Assembly (NCBI GenBank): GCA_019913005.1
Contig: JAIOHL010000169.1
Location: forward strand, 1 to 64,000
DNA: 64,000 nt
From: Anaerolineae bacterium
GTDB lineage: Bacteria; Chloroflexota; Anaerolineae; Aggregatilineales; J027
Reading direction: 5' to 3'
The translations under genes and the position numbers were made by a program. Of this stretch, positions 8,770-18,870 are shown in pieces. Numbering within the stretch: position 1 is the first letter of the stretch; every line of letters begins with the position of its first letter. The notes beneath the pieces are model-generated. The model was not told the origin of the DNA, did not search any database, and saw only the letters and a program-made list of their open reading frames with translations.

Positions 8770-10777
8770 AGATAAACGTACTCCCCTTGAACAGAGTATT
8801 GATCCGGCTGCCCAAGAAATGCTCATCCGGGCGGATGAAATCGGAGTCAGCACAGCCTTTAGTCGAGCCGATGCGATGGCGCCCTGTAATATTGGTGCGG
8901 CGGGGATGTGCTGCAAAATGTGCGGCATGGGGCCTTGTCGTTTGACCAAAGAGGGCCAAACCGGGGTTTGCGGCGCGACCATTGATACCATCCAAGCCCG
9001 CAATTTTGTGCGAGCCGTGGCGGCGGGTTCAGCGGCCCATTCCGATCATGGTCGGGATATGGCGTTTACCCTCAAGGCTGTTGCGGAGGGCAAAACCGAA
9101 GGCTATATGATCCGCGATGTTGCCAAGCTGCGGACAGTCGCCGCATACTATGACATCCCCATTGAAGGGCGCTCTCCGACTGAAATTGCGAATGATCTCG
9201 CTGACCTATATATCGCCCAATTTGGACAGCAGCGTGGTCATATTGCCCCTATCATTCGCGCCCCCGAAAAACGTCAGAAAATTTGGCAGGAACAGGGGGT
9301 AATTCCGCGTGGCATTGACCGCGAAGTGGTTGAATCACTGCATCGCACCCATATTGGAGACGATCAAGACCCCGAACATCTTTTGCAACACACCATTCGC
9401 ACCGCGTTGGCAGATGGGTGGGGGGGCAGCATGATTGCCACCGACATCTCCGACATTTTGTTTGGAACACCTGCGCCGATATTGGGTCAAGCCAATCTTG
9501 GGGTACTCAAACAAGATATGGTGAATGTGGTCGTACATGGGCATGAGCCAACCCTCAGCGAAATGATTGTGGCGGCATCCCAAGACCCGGAAATTATCGA
9601 ATATGCTAAACAGGCCGGGGCGAAAGGTGTCAATTTGGCGGGGATTTGCTGCACGGCGAATGAAATCTTAATGCGTCAAGGCATTCCGGCGGCGGGGAAC
9701 TTCCTCCATCAAGAGTTATCCATTTTGACGGGCGCGGTTGAGGCGATGGTCGTAGATGTGCAGTGCATCATGCAGGCCCTTGTCAAATTGGCCGAGAATT
9801 TCCATACCCTTGTCATCACCACTTCACCAAAAGTTAAAATTAAAGGGGCGACTCATATCGAATTTGATGAACATCATGCCCTGACGATTGCTAAACAAAT
9901 TCTGCGGACGGCGATTGATAATTTTAAGAATCGTGGCCCGGTGCAAATCCCCAATGCACGGGAGAACCTCATCCCCGGTTTCTCGCATGAATACATCAAC
10001 TATATGTTAGGGGGCAGCTATCGCGCTTCGTTCCGCCCCCTCAATGACGCGATCATGACGGGGCGTATTCGCGGGGTGGCGGCGATTGTCGGTTGCAATA
10101 ACCCACGCAGTACCCAAGATTATCTGCATACCTATGTTGTTAAGGAACTCCTCAAACAGGACGTGCTGGTTGTTCAGACGGGCTGTGGTGCGATTGCCAG
10201 CGCGAAGTTGGGGTTATTACTTGGTGAGGCTGGATTAGATCAAGTCGGGCCGGGGCTGCGCGAGGTCTGCGAGGCGGTAGGGATTCCCCCCGTTTTGCAC
10301 ATGGGGTCATGTGTGGATAACACCCGTATTTTGACCGTACTGACCCAGATGGTTGAGGACGGCGGTTTGGGTGACGATATTGACCAGATTCCGGCAGTGG
10401 GCTTGGCTCCCGAATGGATGAGCGAAAAGGCCCTTTCAATTGGGGTTTATTGTGTCGCTTCCGGGGCATATGTGATTTTTGGCGGGTCGTCCCCCGTCAG
10501 CGGAATGCCGGATCGTATGTCGGATAGTGACGCGGTGCTGCACTATCTCACCGAGGGCTGGGAGAAACTCTACGGTGGCAAGATGGAATTTGATGTTGAC
10601 CCCGACAGCATGATCCAAAAGACGCTGGAACACATTGACCGCAAACGGACTGCGTTGGGTCTGCCCGCCTATGACCTAGGACGGTTTGGTCGTAGTGGCG
10701 ATGCACGTATCCTCGAATTAGAGCAGCTTCCGTTGGCTGAACGACGGGCGGCGCTCTATGGTGTAGCTGAAAAGTAG
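8762..10777 (+). CDS. cooS: Carbon monoxide dehydrogenase catalytic subunit (CooS/AcsA)
   Basis: 671 residues, in the range of anaerobic Ni-CODHs. The N-terminal cluster Cys are at 42, 50, 51, 54, 59 and 70 (B and D clusters). All six C-cluster ligand motifs are present in order: VHGHEP (His), GICCTANE, DVQCIMQ, GCNNPRS, TGCGAIAS and MGSCVDN. The enzyme interconverts CO2 and CO at a Ni-Fe-S site and passes CO to acetyl-CoA synthase. It stands first among the enzyme genes of the operon, 11 bases before acsB, which fits a bifunctional CODH/ACS. I see no missing residue. Confidence 0.97.
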   Translation: MPKDKRTPLEQSIDPAAQEMLIRADEIGVSTAFSRADAMAPCNIGAAGMCCKMCGMGPCRLTKEGQTGVCGATIDTIQARNFVRAVAAGSAAHSDHGRDMAFTLKAVAEGKTEGYMIRDVAKLRTVAAYYDIPIEGRSPTEIANDLADLYIAQFGQQRGHIAPIIRAPEKRQKIWQEQGVIPRGIDREVVESLHRTHIGDDQDPEHLLQHTIRTALADGWGGSMIATDISDILFGTPAPILGQANLGVLKQDMVNVVVHGHEPTLSEMIVAASQDPEIIEYAKQAGAKGVNLAGICCTANEILMRQGIPAAGNFLHQELSILTGAVEAMVVDVQCIMQALVKLAENFHTLVITTSPKVKIKGATHIEFDEHHALTIAKQILRTAIDNFKNRGPVQIPNARENLIPGFSHEYINYMLGGSYRASFRPLNDAIMTGRIRGVAAIVGCNNPRSTQDYLHTYVVKELLKQDVLVVQTGCGAIASAKLGLLLGEAGLDQVGPGLREVCEAVGIPPVLHMGSCVDNTRILTVLTQMVEDGGLGDDIDQIPAVGLAPEWMSEKALSIGVYCVASGAYVIFGGSSPVSGMPDRMSDSDAVLHYLTEGWEKLYGGKMEFDVDPDSMIQKTLEHIDRKRTALGLPAYDLGRFGRSGDARILELEQLPLAERRAALYGVAEK

Positions 10778-10788
10778 GAGGTGAGCCA

Positions 10789-13086
10789 ATGTCCCGATAT
10801 GTTGCGACTCGTGCCATTCGTGGCTCGAATGCACTGGTTATAGAAGCGGAGTTTATGCTCCATAAAGCATTGGCGGAAAAAGGCCCAGATACCCCGGTTG
10901 CCTTTCCAAACACAGCCTACTATCTGCCGCTCATTTTTGGCATGACGGGACAGCAGGTCGAGACGATTGGGCAATTGGCACCAGTCCTCGAACATGCCCG
11001 TGAACTCTTGCACCCCATTCCAGCAGGCCGCCATTGGACACCCTATCTTGGCGAAACACTGGACAGCGGCATGGCGACTTTATTGGCCGCCGAAACGATT
11101 GAAGCCATTCGTTTTGTCTATGGGCTGCAACCCGAACCCATGCCCGGTTTTCACCTAGCAGGTGGGACGGCTTTTACTAGCCCGGATGCGGGAAATGGCA
11201 ATGGCGGTGGTAGTAAAGCCGATGGACATCTCAACGGGCCGATTGATGATATTCAACTGCGTTCATGGGGAATTCAATTGGTAGATGGACGTATGCCGGG
11301 GTTTGCGGCGATTGTGGGGGCGGCAAAATCGAATGAGGTCGCTGTCAAGATTGTGCGCGAATTGCAGCGGCGCAATATCCTGTGTTTCCTCTCCGGCAAT
11401 GTCAATGGACGCAGCATTATTAACCAACTAGTCGAAGAAGGCGTTGAACTCGGCTATGACACCTATACCGTCCCCTTTGGTACGGATACATTGAGTGCCG
11501 TATATGCCCTCGGTTTTGCGGTGCGTTCGGCGCTGACCTTCGGCGGGATGAAAGGCGGCATGGCCCGCGACATCTTGCTCTATAACAAACATCGGGTATT
11601 TGCGTTTGTGCTGGCGCTGGGTGAAGTGGATGATCTGAAATATGCGGCGGCGGCGGGGGCAATTAGTTTTGGCTTCCCAGTCATTGCCGACACCATCATC
11701 CCCGAAATTCTGCCGACGGGTGTTACCACCTATGAGCATGTCGTGAGTATGCCTTTTAATGAGATTGACGGCAAAGATGATCTGGAACGCGCTGAACGCC
11801 TAGTGCAGAAGTGTATTGAGGTGCGTGGGGTCAAGGTGCGGGTCGCGGATGTGCCGGTGCCGGTGCCTTACGGTTCGGCGTTTGAAGGCGAAGTGGTGCG
11901 TAAGGCCGATATGCGAATTGAATTCGGCGGCAAGAATTCGCGCTGTTTTGAATATCTCACGATGGCGGGCCTAGATGACATTGTGGATGGCAAGGTGGAA
12001 ATCGTCGGCCCCGGCATGGAAGGCATTGAATCACAAGGCCATCTGGATATGGGTATTGTGGTGCAGGTCGCGGGTCGGGCCATGCAGAAAGACTTTGAGC
12101 CTGTCCTAGAGCGCCAGATTCACTATTTCGTTAACGGTGCATCCGGTATTCAGCATATTGGTCAGCGTGACATCGCGTGGATTCGGATTTCCAATGCCGC
12201 CGCCGACAAGGGCTTTAACCTTGAACATTTTGGCAAGATTTTGCACGCCCGCTTCCATGCCGATTTTGGTGCGATTGTGGACAAAGTGCAGATCACCCTT
12301 TATACCGATCCCGATCAACTGCCCGCATGGTTGGCGAGGGCACGCGAAGCCTATGATTATCGCAATAAACGCCTTGCCGATTTGACCGATCACGCGGTAG
12401 ATGAATTTTACTCCTGTACCCTATGTCAGTCCTTCGCACCGAATCATGTGTGTATCGTCAGCCCCGAACGCTTGGGGTTATGCGGTGCTTACAATTGGTT
12501 GGACTGCAAAGCGTCCTACAGTATCAATCCGACAGGCCCGAATCAACCCATTAAACTCGGCAATGTGGTGGATGCGCTGAAAGGCTATTGGTCGGGCACG
12601 AATGATTATGCCAAACAGGGGTCGCACGGGGTCGTCAATGAAGTCGCCATGTACTCGATTATGGAAAACCCGATGACGGCCTGCGGATGTTTTGAGTGTA
12701 TTGTCATGCTTGTACCGGAGGCGAATGGCGTGATGGTCGTCAGCCGTGAAGATACCACCATGACCCCGGCGGGGATGACCTTTAGTACCCTCGCTGGTAT
12801 CGCGGGTGGGGGGATGCAAACCCCCGGTGTGATGGGTGTGGGCAAATACTATCTCGTCAGCCCGAAATTTATTAAGGCCGACGGTGGTTTTAAGCGGATA
12901 GTATGGATGAGTGGCTATCTGAAAGATTCAATGGCCGAGGAACTTGAAGCCGTTGCCATCCGCGAAGGCGACCCGGATTTAATTAGCCGGATTGCTGATG
13001 GCAGCAACGCCACCACCGTTGATGAACTGCTGGCGTGGATGGAAGAACATAACCATCCGGCGCTGGTGATGGATCCCATCTTTTAA
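10789..13086 (+). CDS. acsB: CO-methylating acetyl-CoA synthase (AcsB)
   Basis: 765 residues. A-cluster ligands are complete: Cys543, Cys546, Cys555 and Cys565 have the same 3-9-10 spacing as in the Moorella enzyme, and the distal nickel site is Cys632-Gly-Cys634. The enzyme condenses CO, the methyl group of the corrinoid protein and CoA into acetyl-CoA. The Gly/Asn-rich linker near residues 133-145 is an unusual low-complexity insertion between early domains. The gene follows cooS with an aggaggtgagcc ribosome site. It is one of the surest calls in the window. Confidence 0.97.
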   Translation: MSRYVATRAIRGSNALVIEAEFMLHKALAEKGPDTPVAFPNTAYYLPLIFGMTGQQVETIGQLAPVLEHARELLHPIPAGRHWTPYLGETLDSGMATLLAAETIEAIRFVYGLQPEPMPGFHLAGGTAFTSPDAGNGNGGGSKADGHLNGPIDDIQLRSWGIQLVDGRMPGFAAIVGAAKSNEVAVKIVRELQRRNILCFLSGNVNGRSIINQLVEEGVELGYDTYTVPFGTDTLSAVYALGFAVRSALTFGGMKGGMARDILLYNKHRVFAFVLALGEVDDLKYAAAAGAISFGFPVIADTIIPEILPTGVTTYEHVVSMPFNEIDGKDDLERAERLVQKCIEVRGVKVRVADVPVPVPYGSAFEGEVVRKADMRIEFGGKNSRCFEYLTMAGLDDIVDGKVEIVGPGMEGIESQGHLDMGIVVQVAGRAMQKDFEPVLERQIHYFVNGASGIQHIGQRDIAWIRISNAAADKGFNLEHFGKILHARFHADFGAIVDKVQITLYTDPDQLPAWLARAREAYDYRNKRLADLTDHAVDEFYSCTLCQSFAPNHVCIVSPERLGLCGAYNWLDCKASYSINPTGPNQPIKLGNVVDALKGYWSGTNDYAKQGSHGVVNEVAMYSIMENPMTACGCFECIVMLVPEANGVMVVSREDTTMTPAGMTFSTLAGIAGGGMQTPGVMGVGKYYLVSPKFIKADGGFKRIVWMSGYLKDSMAEELEAVAIREGDPDLISRIADGSNATTVDELLAWMEEHNHPALVMDPIF

Positions 13087-13097
13087 GGCGCACGGCG

Positions 13098-13607
13098 ATG
13101 GCTGAACGGTTGCTTGTCCGTGATTTAATGTCGGTGGGGGTGGCGACCTGTGCGCCCAACACCCCCATCATCGAAATCGCCCGCCTGCTGCTCGAAAAGC
13201 AATTGGAGGCGGTGGTTGTTTTGAATGAAGAAGGCCACGCGGTTGGAGTGGTCAGCCAGAAAGAATTGGCACAGGCGTATACACGGGATAACCGCCAAGA
13301 ATTGACCGCCGAAGCCGTCATGCGTGATGGTGTCCCTTCCGTACCACCCGATATTCCCCTGACCGCCGCTGCGCAAATTATGCAAGATCAGGGCATACGG
13401 GTGGTTTATTTGATGCACCACGCCGGAGGTATCACCTATCCAGCCGCCGTGCTGTCCTATCAACATCTATTGCGGCATCTGGCGGCCCGCAGTGATGAGG
13501 AACTCAACGATTTGGGAATCAAAGCTGCCCGCCAAGCGCCCCTCGATGAATTTATACAAAAGCGCGATGCGGCACGCAAACGAGCCAGTTTTCCGCATCA
13601 GGAGTGA
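13098..13607 (+). CDS. CBS-domain protein within the CODH/ACS operon
   Basis: 169 residues with two CBS repeats: LLVRDLMSVGVATCAPNTPI at residues 4-23 and AEAVMRDGVPSVPPDIPLT at about 71-90. Such pairs bind adenine nucleotides or S-adenosylmethionine and act as energy sensors. It is embedded between acsB and acsD with gaps of 11 and 6 bases, so it is made with the pathway enzymes and could adjust flux to ATP state. No catalytic domain is attached. The family assignment is clear; the link to CODH/ACS control is inferred from position. Confidence 0.85.
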   Translation: MAERLLVRDLMSVGVATCAPNTPIIEIARLLLEKQLEAVVVLNEEGHAVGVVSQKELAQAYTRDNRQELTAEAVMRDGVPSVPPDIPLTAAAQIMQDQGIRVVYLMHHAGGITYPAAVLSYQHLLRHLAARSDEELNDLGIKAARQAPLDEFIQKRDAARKRASFPHQE

Positions 13608-13613
13608 AGATTT

Positions 13614-14588
13614 ATGACTGTCGAGATTCCAAAAGAAACGTGGGCCGGGTCAGTCCGCACAGTGACGTTTGGGGCGACTGCCAGCGAAGGCGGCACACGC
13701 GCCCGATCCTTGACGGTGGGTGGTCAAAAGACCCTGCCCTTTTTGCATTTTGAACACGAAACCCCACACCCACCTCTCGTGGCGATTGAGATTAAAGACC
13801 GCCGTCCCGATGATTGGTCGCCTTTATTGCTTGAGGCATGGGGTGAGGCGGCGAATGACCCAGCGAGTTGGGCGAAGGCCGCTGAAGCTGCTGGAGCGGA
13901 TGTGTTGGTGTTGGCTCTCAGCCTGAATGATGCGGATGGTCAACCCACCACACCCGAAGCGGCAGCGGCAGCGACTCAGGCCGTATTAAAAGCCAGCGGT
14001 CTGCCCTTAATGGTTTTTGGGCCGGGGCAGGCTGAGGTAGATAACGTTTTGTTGGTTGCAGTTGCCGAGGCCACCAAAGGCGAACGGTTGGTATTGGGGA
14101 TTTGTGAAGATAAAAACTACCGGACGATTGTGGCAACGGCGATGGCAAACGGGCATCTTATCACAGCCCGCACCCCGATGGATGTTAACCTTGCCAAGCA
14201 GTTGAATATCCTCATCAAAGATATGGGCCTGCCGCTGGATCGCATTTTGATGGATCCCACCACCGGGGCACTTGGCTACGGCATTGAATATGGCTACTCG
14301 GTAATGGAGCGCCTGCGTTTGGCGGCCTTGCAAGGGGATGGCATGACCCAAATGCCGATGATCGTCACCCCCGGCTTTGAGGCATGGAAAACGAAAGAGG
14401 CCAAAGTTGGGCAAGATGTTCCGGCGGCGTGGGGTGAATGGCGTGAACGTGGAATTGCATGGGAGACCTTGACCGCTGTCGCACTCATTGAGTCCGGGGC
14501 GGATATTGTGGTGCTGCGCCATCCCGAAAGCGTCACACGTCTACATCAAGCCATTCAGTCATTGATGGCCCTTCCTGAATTAGCATAG
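13614..14588 (+). CDS. acsD: Corrinoid/iron-sulfur protein small subunit (AcsD)
   Basis: 324 residues, almost exactly the usual length. It has a TIM-barrel sequence with VAIEIKDRRPDDW and LDRILMDPTTGALGYGIEYGYSVMERLR, a signature of CFeSP small subunits. With AcsC it forms the heterodimer that carries the methyl group on cobalamin from methyltetrahydrofolate to acetyl-CoA synthase. It is separated by only 6 bases from the CBS gene and 27 from acsC, consistent with one transcript. Confidence 0.95.
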   Translation: MTVEIPKETWAGSVRTVTFGATASEGGTRARSLTVGGQKTLPFLHFEHETPHPPLVAIEIKDRRPDDWSPLLLEAWGEAANDPASWAKAAEAAGADVLVLALSLNDADGQPTTPEAAAAATQAVLKASGLPLMVFGPGQAEVDNVLLVAVAEATKGERLVLGICEDKNYRTIVATAMANGHLITARTPMDVNLAKQLNILIKDMGLPLDRILMDPTTGALGYGIEYGYSVMERLRLAALQGDGMTQMPMIVTPGFEAWKTKEAKVGQDVPAAWGEWRERGIAWETLTAVALIESGADIVVLRHPESVTRLHQAIQSLMALPELA

Positions 14589-14615
14589 CGGCTAGGAGAG
14601 CTAGGAGACGAGAAA

Positions 14616-15959
14616 ATGGCACTGACCGGAATTCAAATCTACAAATTGCTGCCACAGACGAATTGCAAAGATTGTGGCTTCCCGACTTGTTTGGCGTTTG
14701 CGATGAAACTCGCCGCCAAGCAGGTTGAACTTTCCTCCTGCCCGCATGTTAATGATGCCGCCAAAGCCCAGTTAGCCGAGGCATCCGAACCGCCTGTGCG
14801 CCTGATTTCAGTAAAATCCAATGGCTATGATGTGCAGGCGGGCAATGAGGTGGTCTTGTTCCGTCATGAAAAGACTTTTTATCACAAGCCGGGTGTTTTC
14901 CTGCGCGTGCGGGATGATGAATCACCCGAAACGATTAAGGCAGAGATTACAGAGGCCGCTGGTTTTCAGGTGAATTATGTTGGGCGTGATTTGGTGCTGG
15001 ATGGGTTCGCCGTTGAAGCGGTGACGGGTGACGTGAACAAGTTTACAGCGGCGATTGCGGCGGTACGTGATGTGACCCACCGCCCCATCATCTTAATGAG
15101 CCATGACCCCGCTCATATCAGTGCTGGCCTGCGCTTATTGGATGGCGAACACCCGCTGATTTGTGGCGCAGATGCTAACAATTGGGCCACGATGGGTGAT
15201 CTTGCTAAACAGCATGGCGCGGCACTGGTTGTCGTCGCCGATACGTTGGACGGCTTGACCGATTTGGCGGAAAAATTGAAGGATAAGGGTATCAATGATT
15301 TGGTGCTGGCTCCCACAACGCATCATCTTGGGACGACGCTGACACTCAACACCCAGATTCGGCGCTTGGCTCTCAAGAAGAATTTCCGCCCGCTGGGGTA
15401 TCCGATTATGACGCTTGCCAGCCATGCACCCGACCCCGCGTATGAAGCGATGTTGGCGGCACAGGCGATTGCCAAATATGCCGGATTTATCGTGCTCGGT
15501 CACTTCCAGCCTGAAGTGGTTTATCCTTTGCTGGTACTGCGCGAGAACATCTACACCGACCCACAAAAACCGATTCAGGTCAAACCCGGCCTCTATGAAA
15601 TCAATAATCCGAAAGCGGATGATCCGGTGCTGGTCACGACTAATTTCAGCATTACCTATTTTAGTGTGGCAAATGAAGTTGAAGGGTCAGGTTTGCCCGC
15701 TTGGTTATTGGTCACGGACGCGGAAGGCATGAGTGTGCTAACGGCATGGGCCGCTGGTAAGTTTGACGCCGAACGCATTGCGAAAGCTGTCAAAGAATTC
15801 GGGGTCGCCGACAAAGTGAGCCGCAAACGCATTGTGATTCCGGGTCATGTCGCGCTGCTTTCTGGCGAACTTGAAGAAGAATTACCGGGGTGGGAAATTC
15901 GGGTTGGCCCGCGTGAGGCAGTGGACATTCCGGCGTTTATGAAGCAAGTCCTCACCTAG
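14616..15959 (+). CDS. acsC: Corrinoid/iron-sulfur protein large subunit (AcsC)
   Basis: 447 residues. The N-terminal [4Fe-4S] motif has Cys17, Cys20, Cys25 and Cys42 (NCKDCGFPTC then SSCPH). The central TIM barrel and the C-terminal Rossmann-like cobamide-binding part (YFSVANEVEGSGLPAWLLVTD, then GHVALLSGELEEELPGW) follow. It holds the cobalamin that shuttles methyl groups and receives electrons for reactivation from the product of the next gene. Confidence 0.96.
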   Translation: MALTGIQIYKLLPQTNCKDCGFPTCLAFAMKLAAKQVELSSCPHVNDAAKAQLAEASEPPVRLISVKSNGYDVQAGNEVVLFRHEKTFYHKPGVFLRVRDDESPETIKAEITEAAGFQVNYVGRDLVLDGFAVEAVTGDVNKFTAAIAAVRDVTHRPIILMSHDPAHISAGLRLLDGEHPLICGADANNWATMGDLAKQHGAALVVVADTLDGLTDLAEKLKDKGINDLVLAPTTHHLGTTLTLNTQIRRLALKKNFRPLGYPIMTLASHAPDPAYEAMLAAQAIAKYAGFIVLGHFQPEVVYPLLVLRENIYTDPQKPIQVKPGLYEINNPKADDPVLVTTNFSITYFSVANEVEGSGLPAWLLVTDAEGMSVLTAWAAGKFDAERIAKAVKEFGVADKVSRKRIVIPGHVALLSGELEEELPGWEIRVGPREAVDIPAFMKQVLT

Positions 15960-15988
15960 AGGGGGTTTGCTGAAACGAGATAAAAATC

Positions 15989-17896
15989 ATGGCGGAACAC
16001 ATTGTTAACTTTGATGTTACCCAAGAATCGGCGCGAGTTCTCACCGGAACGCTGCTGACCGAAGCCGCCCATCAAGTAGGGGTGGAAATTCAGCAACCGT
16101 GCGGTGGACAGGGGCGCTGTGGCCGGTGTGCGGTACTGGTCAATCAAGGCACCGTGCGACGGCGCAGTACCTTGCGACTGTCGGCGGAAGATGTGACAGT
16201 GGGGTATGCCCTAGCCTGTCAGACGGTGGTGGAAGGCGATGTGTCTATCATCGTTCCCCCACAGGAAAAAATCGAACGCCGCCTAACCACTGACCTAACC
16301 GCTGCCGAAGTCACTGTTCCCCCCGGTTATGATCCGAATGTGGCCCAGCGAGTGCGACGTGTTTGCCTGACTTTGCCAACCCCGACGATGGATGACCAGC
16401 GTGACGATTGGAGTCGGCTACAAACTACCCTCCGTCAGCAGACGCAGGTACAAAACATGACCGCTTCTTTGGCTCAACTCCAAAACATGGGTGGAATCCT
16501 GCGTGAAGGCAATTGGCAGGTGACGGCGATTGTCGAAAATTGCCCCGATTGCCCAGTGCGGTTGATTGACCTTAAACCCGGTCATACCCCCGAAAATACA
16601 CCACTGTGGGGAGCAGCCATAGACATTGGCACGACCACCGTAACGCTGTGGTTGGTGGATTTAATGACCGGACAGGTTCGGGCACAGGTCGCTGAATATA
16701 ACGGTCAAATCGCACGCGGCGAAGATGTGATTTCGCGCATTGTCTATGCTGGCAAAAACAACGGCGGGGCTGTGCTGCGTCAATTGGTGTTGGATACGAT
16801 CAATGGTTTGCTCGAAGCCGCCTGTAAGCGGGTGTTGACCCAACCAAGCGAGGTCATGAAAGCCACAATTGCGGGCAACAGCACCATGATTCACCTACTG
16901 CTCGGCATCCCAGCGGATAGTATTCGTTTAACCCCGTTCGTGACCGCTGCCAATCATATACCCCCCCTTACTGCACAAGAAGTCGGCCTCAATATTCACC
17001 CGGCGGCGATTGTGGATTGCCTGCCCAGTGTAGCCAGTTACGTTGGGGCGGACATCACTGCCGGGGTGCTGTCGTCTGGGTTGGATGATACCGATGCATT
17101 GACGCTGTTTATGGATATCGGCACGAACGGCGAACTGGTTTTAGGCAATAACGAATGGCTGGTGGCGTGTGCGTGTTCGGCTGGACCCGCGTTTGAGGGG
17201 AGCGGCGTCTTACATGGAATGCGGGCTACAGAGGGCGCGATTGAAGAAGTCTGGATTAACGGCACCAGCTTTGAGCCGACTTATCGGGTCATTGGTAACA
17301 GCAAACCGCGTGGTTTGTGTGGCAGTGGCCTTATTTCGCTGCTGGCGGAGATGTTCCTAACGGGGGTGGTGGACAAGGGCGGTCATATCAACACCCATCT
17401 GCCTAACTCACGGGTACGTCAAGGCGAACATGGGACGGAATATGTGGTGGCATGGGCCAGCGAAAGCAAAACAGGTCACGATATTGTCATCACCGACGTA
17501 GATATTGATAACCTGCTGCGAGCCAAAGCCGCCATCTATGCGGGGGTAAGCATCCTCGCTGAAAGTGTGGGTGTGCCGCTAGAGACGGTTGAGCAGGTGT
17601 TGATTGGTGGTTCATTTGGCAAGTACATCAATGTCGAAAAGGCGGTGGAAATCGGCCTGCTGCCTGATATGTCTTGGGGACAGTTTCATTTTCTCGGTAA
17701 TACCTCGGTGCGCGGGGCTTATCTGGCGCTGCTCGATCACCAAGCGCGTGTTCGACTCAGCGAGATTGCGGGGCGTATGACGTATATCGAGCTTTCGGCT
17801 GACAATTCGTTTTATGAAGCGTTTATGTCTGCGCTGTTCCTGCCCCACACCGACCTCTCACGATTTCCAACGGTGCAGGCTGCGATAGTTACCTAA
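15989..17896 (+). CDS. Reductive activator of corrinoid protein (RACo), 2Fe-2S/ASKHA protein
   Basis: 635 residues. An N-terminal plant-type [2Fe-2S] domain has Cys38, Cys44, Cys47 and Cys77. The C-terminal ASKHA ATPase region begins at AAIDIGTTTVTLWLVD (about residue 208) and carries FMDIGTNGELVLGN and the DUF4445-type end. The protein uses ATP to drive electron transfer to oxidised Co(II) in the corrinoid protein and returns it to Co(I). Position directly after acsC and before acsE is the standard arrangement. Domain order and Cys set leave little doubt. Confidence 0.94.
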   Translation: MAEHIVNFDVTQESARVLTGTLLTEAAHQVGVEIQQPCGGQGRCGRCAVLVNQGTVRRRSTLRLSAEDVTVGYALACQTVVEGDVSIIVPPQEKIERRLTTDLTAAEVTVPPGYDPNVAQRVRRVCLTLPTPTMDDQRDDWSRLQTTLRQQTQVQNMTASLAQLQNMGGILREGNWQVTAIVENCPDCPVRLIDLKPGHTPENTPLWGAAIDIGTTTVTLWLVDLMTGQVRAQVAEYNGQIARGEDVISRIVYAGKNNGGAVLRQLVLDTINGLLEAACKRVLTQPSEVMKATIAGNSTMIHLLLGIPADSIRLTPFVTAANHIPPLTAQEVGLNIHPAAIVDCLPSVASYVGADITAGVLSSGLDDTDALTLFMDIGTNGELVLGNNEWLVACACSAGPAFEGSGVLHGMRATEGAIEEVWINGTSFEPTYRVIGNSKPRGLCGSGLISLLAEMFLTGVVDKGGHINTHLPNSRVRQGEHGTEYVVAWASESKTGHDIVITDVDIDNLLRAKAAIYAGVSILAESVGVPLETVEQVLIGGSFGKYINVEKAVEIGLLPDMSWGQFHFLGNTSVRGAYLALLDHQARVRLSEIAGRMTYIELSADNSFYEAFMSALFLPHTDLSRFPTVQAAIVT

Positions 17897-17908
17897 AGGA
17901 ACACGCTC

Positions 17909-18844
17909 ATGTACATTATTGGCGAAAATATCCATATCATTTCACAAAAAGTGAAAGAGGCATTGGAAGCCCGCGACAGCAAGTTTTTCCAAAATTTGGC
18001 AGTGAAGCAGGTCGAAGCCGGGGCACAAGCCCTCGACATCAATCTGGGGCCGCGCAAAAAAGACGGTGCGGAAATCTTTCCATGGATGGTGGAAACCATT
18101 GAGGCGGTGGTGGATGTGCCCATCAGCTTTGACAGCACCAATCTATTAGGCATTGAGGCGGGGCTGAAAAAAATCCGCAAAGCCCAGCCGATTATCAATT
18201 CAACATCTGCCGAACCGGAACGCTTGGAAAAAGTGCCACTGGTGGCAAAACAATATAATGCTCGGCTGGTGGCGTTGACGATGGGGGCAAGCGGCATCCC
18301 GGTCAGTGCCGACGAACGGGTCAATATCGCGGTGGAAAAACTCATCCCACGTATGATCGAGATAGATTTCCCCATGCAGAACCTCATCATTGACCCATTG
18401 GTTTTGACCGTCTCTGGCTGCCAAGAATATTGCCCGCAGTTGATTGAAACCATCCGCACCCTGCAATATGCGTGGGACCCTGCGCCGACTATTTCGGTGG
18501 GCTTATCCAACGTTTCCAATGCCGTCCCACGTGAAAATCGTCCACTCATCAACCGCACCTACTGTGTCATGTTGATGGGGGTGGGGTTGCAGACCATGAT
18601 TGCCGACCCGCTGGATCAAGCCCTAAAAGACACGATTCGGATTATCGAAACCCGCGACGACAGCACGGCGGTGGGTCGCCTCTATTTGAAGTTGTTTGAT
18701 CGTTATGCGGCGATGGAAACGCTGATGCCGGAAGATGTGAATATGGCTGATCCTGAGCAAGTTGCCATTTGGAAGACGGTGCAAGTTTTGCTCAATAAGG
18801 TGATTTATGCCGATTCGTATTTGGAACAGGAAATGACTGCCTAA
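17909..18844 (+). CDS. acsE: Methyltetrahydrofolate:corrinoid/iron-sulfur protein methyltransferase (AcsE)
   Basis: 311 residues of a pterin-binding (dihydropteroate-synthase-like) TIM barrel: IIGENIHII at the start, ALDINLGPR (substrate-binding Asp/Asn), ISFDSTN, IINSTS and IDPLVLTVS. It moves the methyl group from methyl-H4folate to the corrinoid protein. The chain is longer than the Moorella protein because of a helical C-terminal tail of about 40 residues. Its neighbours are the activator and the methylene-H4folate reductase that makes its substrate, so donor and acceptor are encoded side by side. Confidence 0.95.
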   Translation: MYIIGENIHIISQKVKEALEARDSKFFQNLAVKQVEAGAQALDINLGPRKKDGAEIFPWMVETIEAVVDVPISFDSTNLLGIEAGLKKIRKAQPIINSTSAEPERLEKVPLVAKQYNARLVALTMGASGIPVSADERVNIAVEKLIPRMIEIDFPMQNLIIDPLVLTVSGCQEYCPQLIETIRTLQYAWDPAPTISVGLSNVSNAVPRENRPLINRTYCVMLMGVGLQTMIADPLDQALKDTIRIIETRDDSTAVGRLYLKLFDRYAAMETLMPEDVNMADPEQVAIWKTVQVLLNKVIYADSYLEQEMTA

Positions 18845-18870
18845 AAACGTCGTGAGAGGAGAGGTACATT

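Noticed and set aside
13918-14522. Long antisense ORFs in the CODH/ACS region, for example 14007-14522
   Set aside because: They overlap fully the well-supported acsD gene in other frames and show no family motifs. GC-rich coding DNA produces such shadows.
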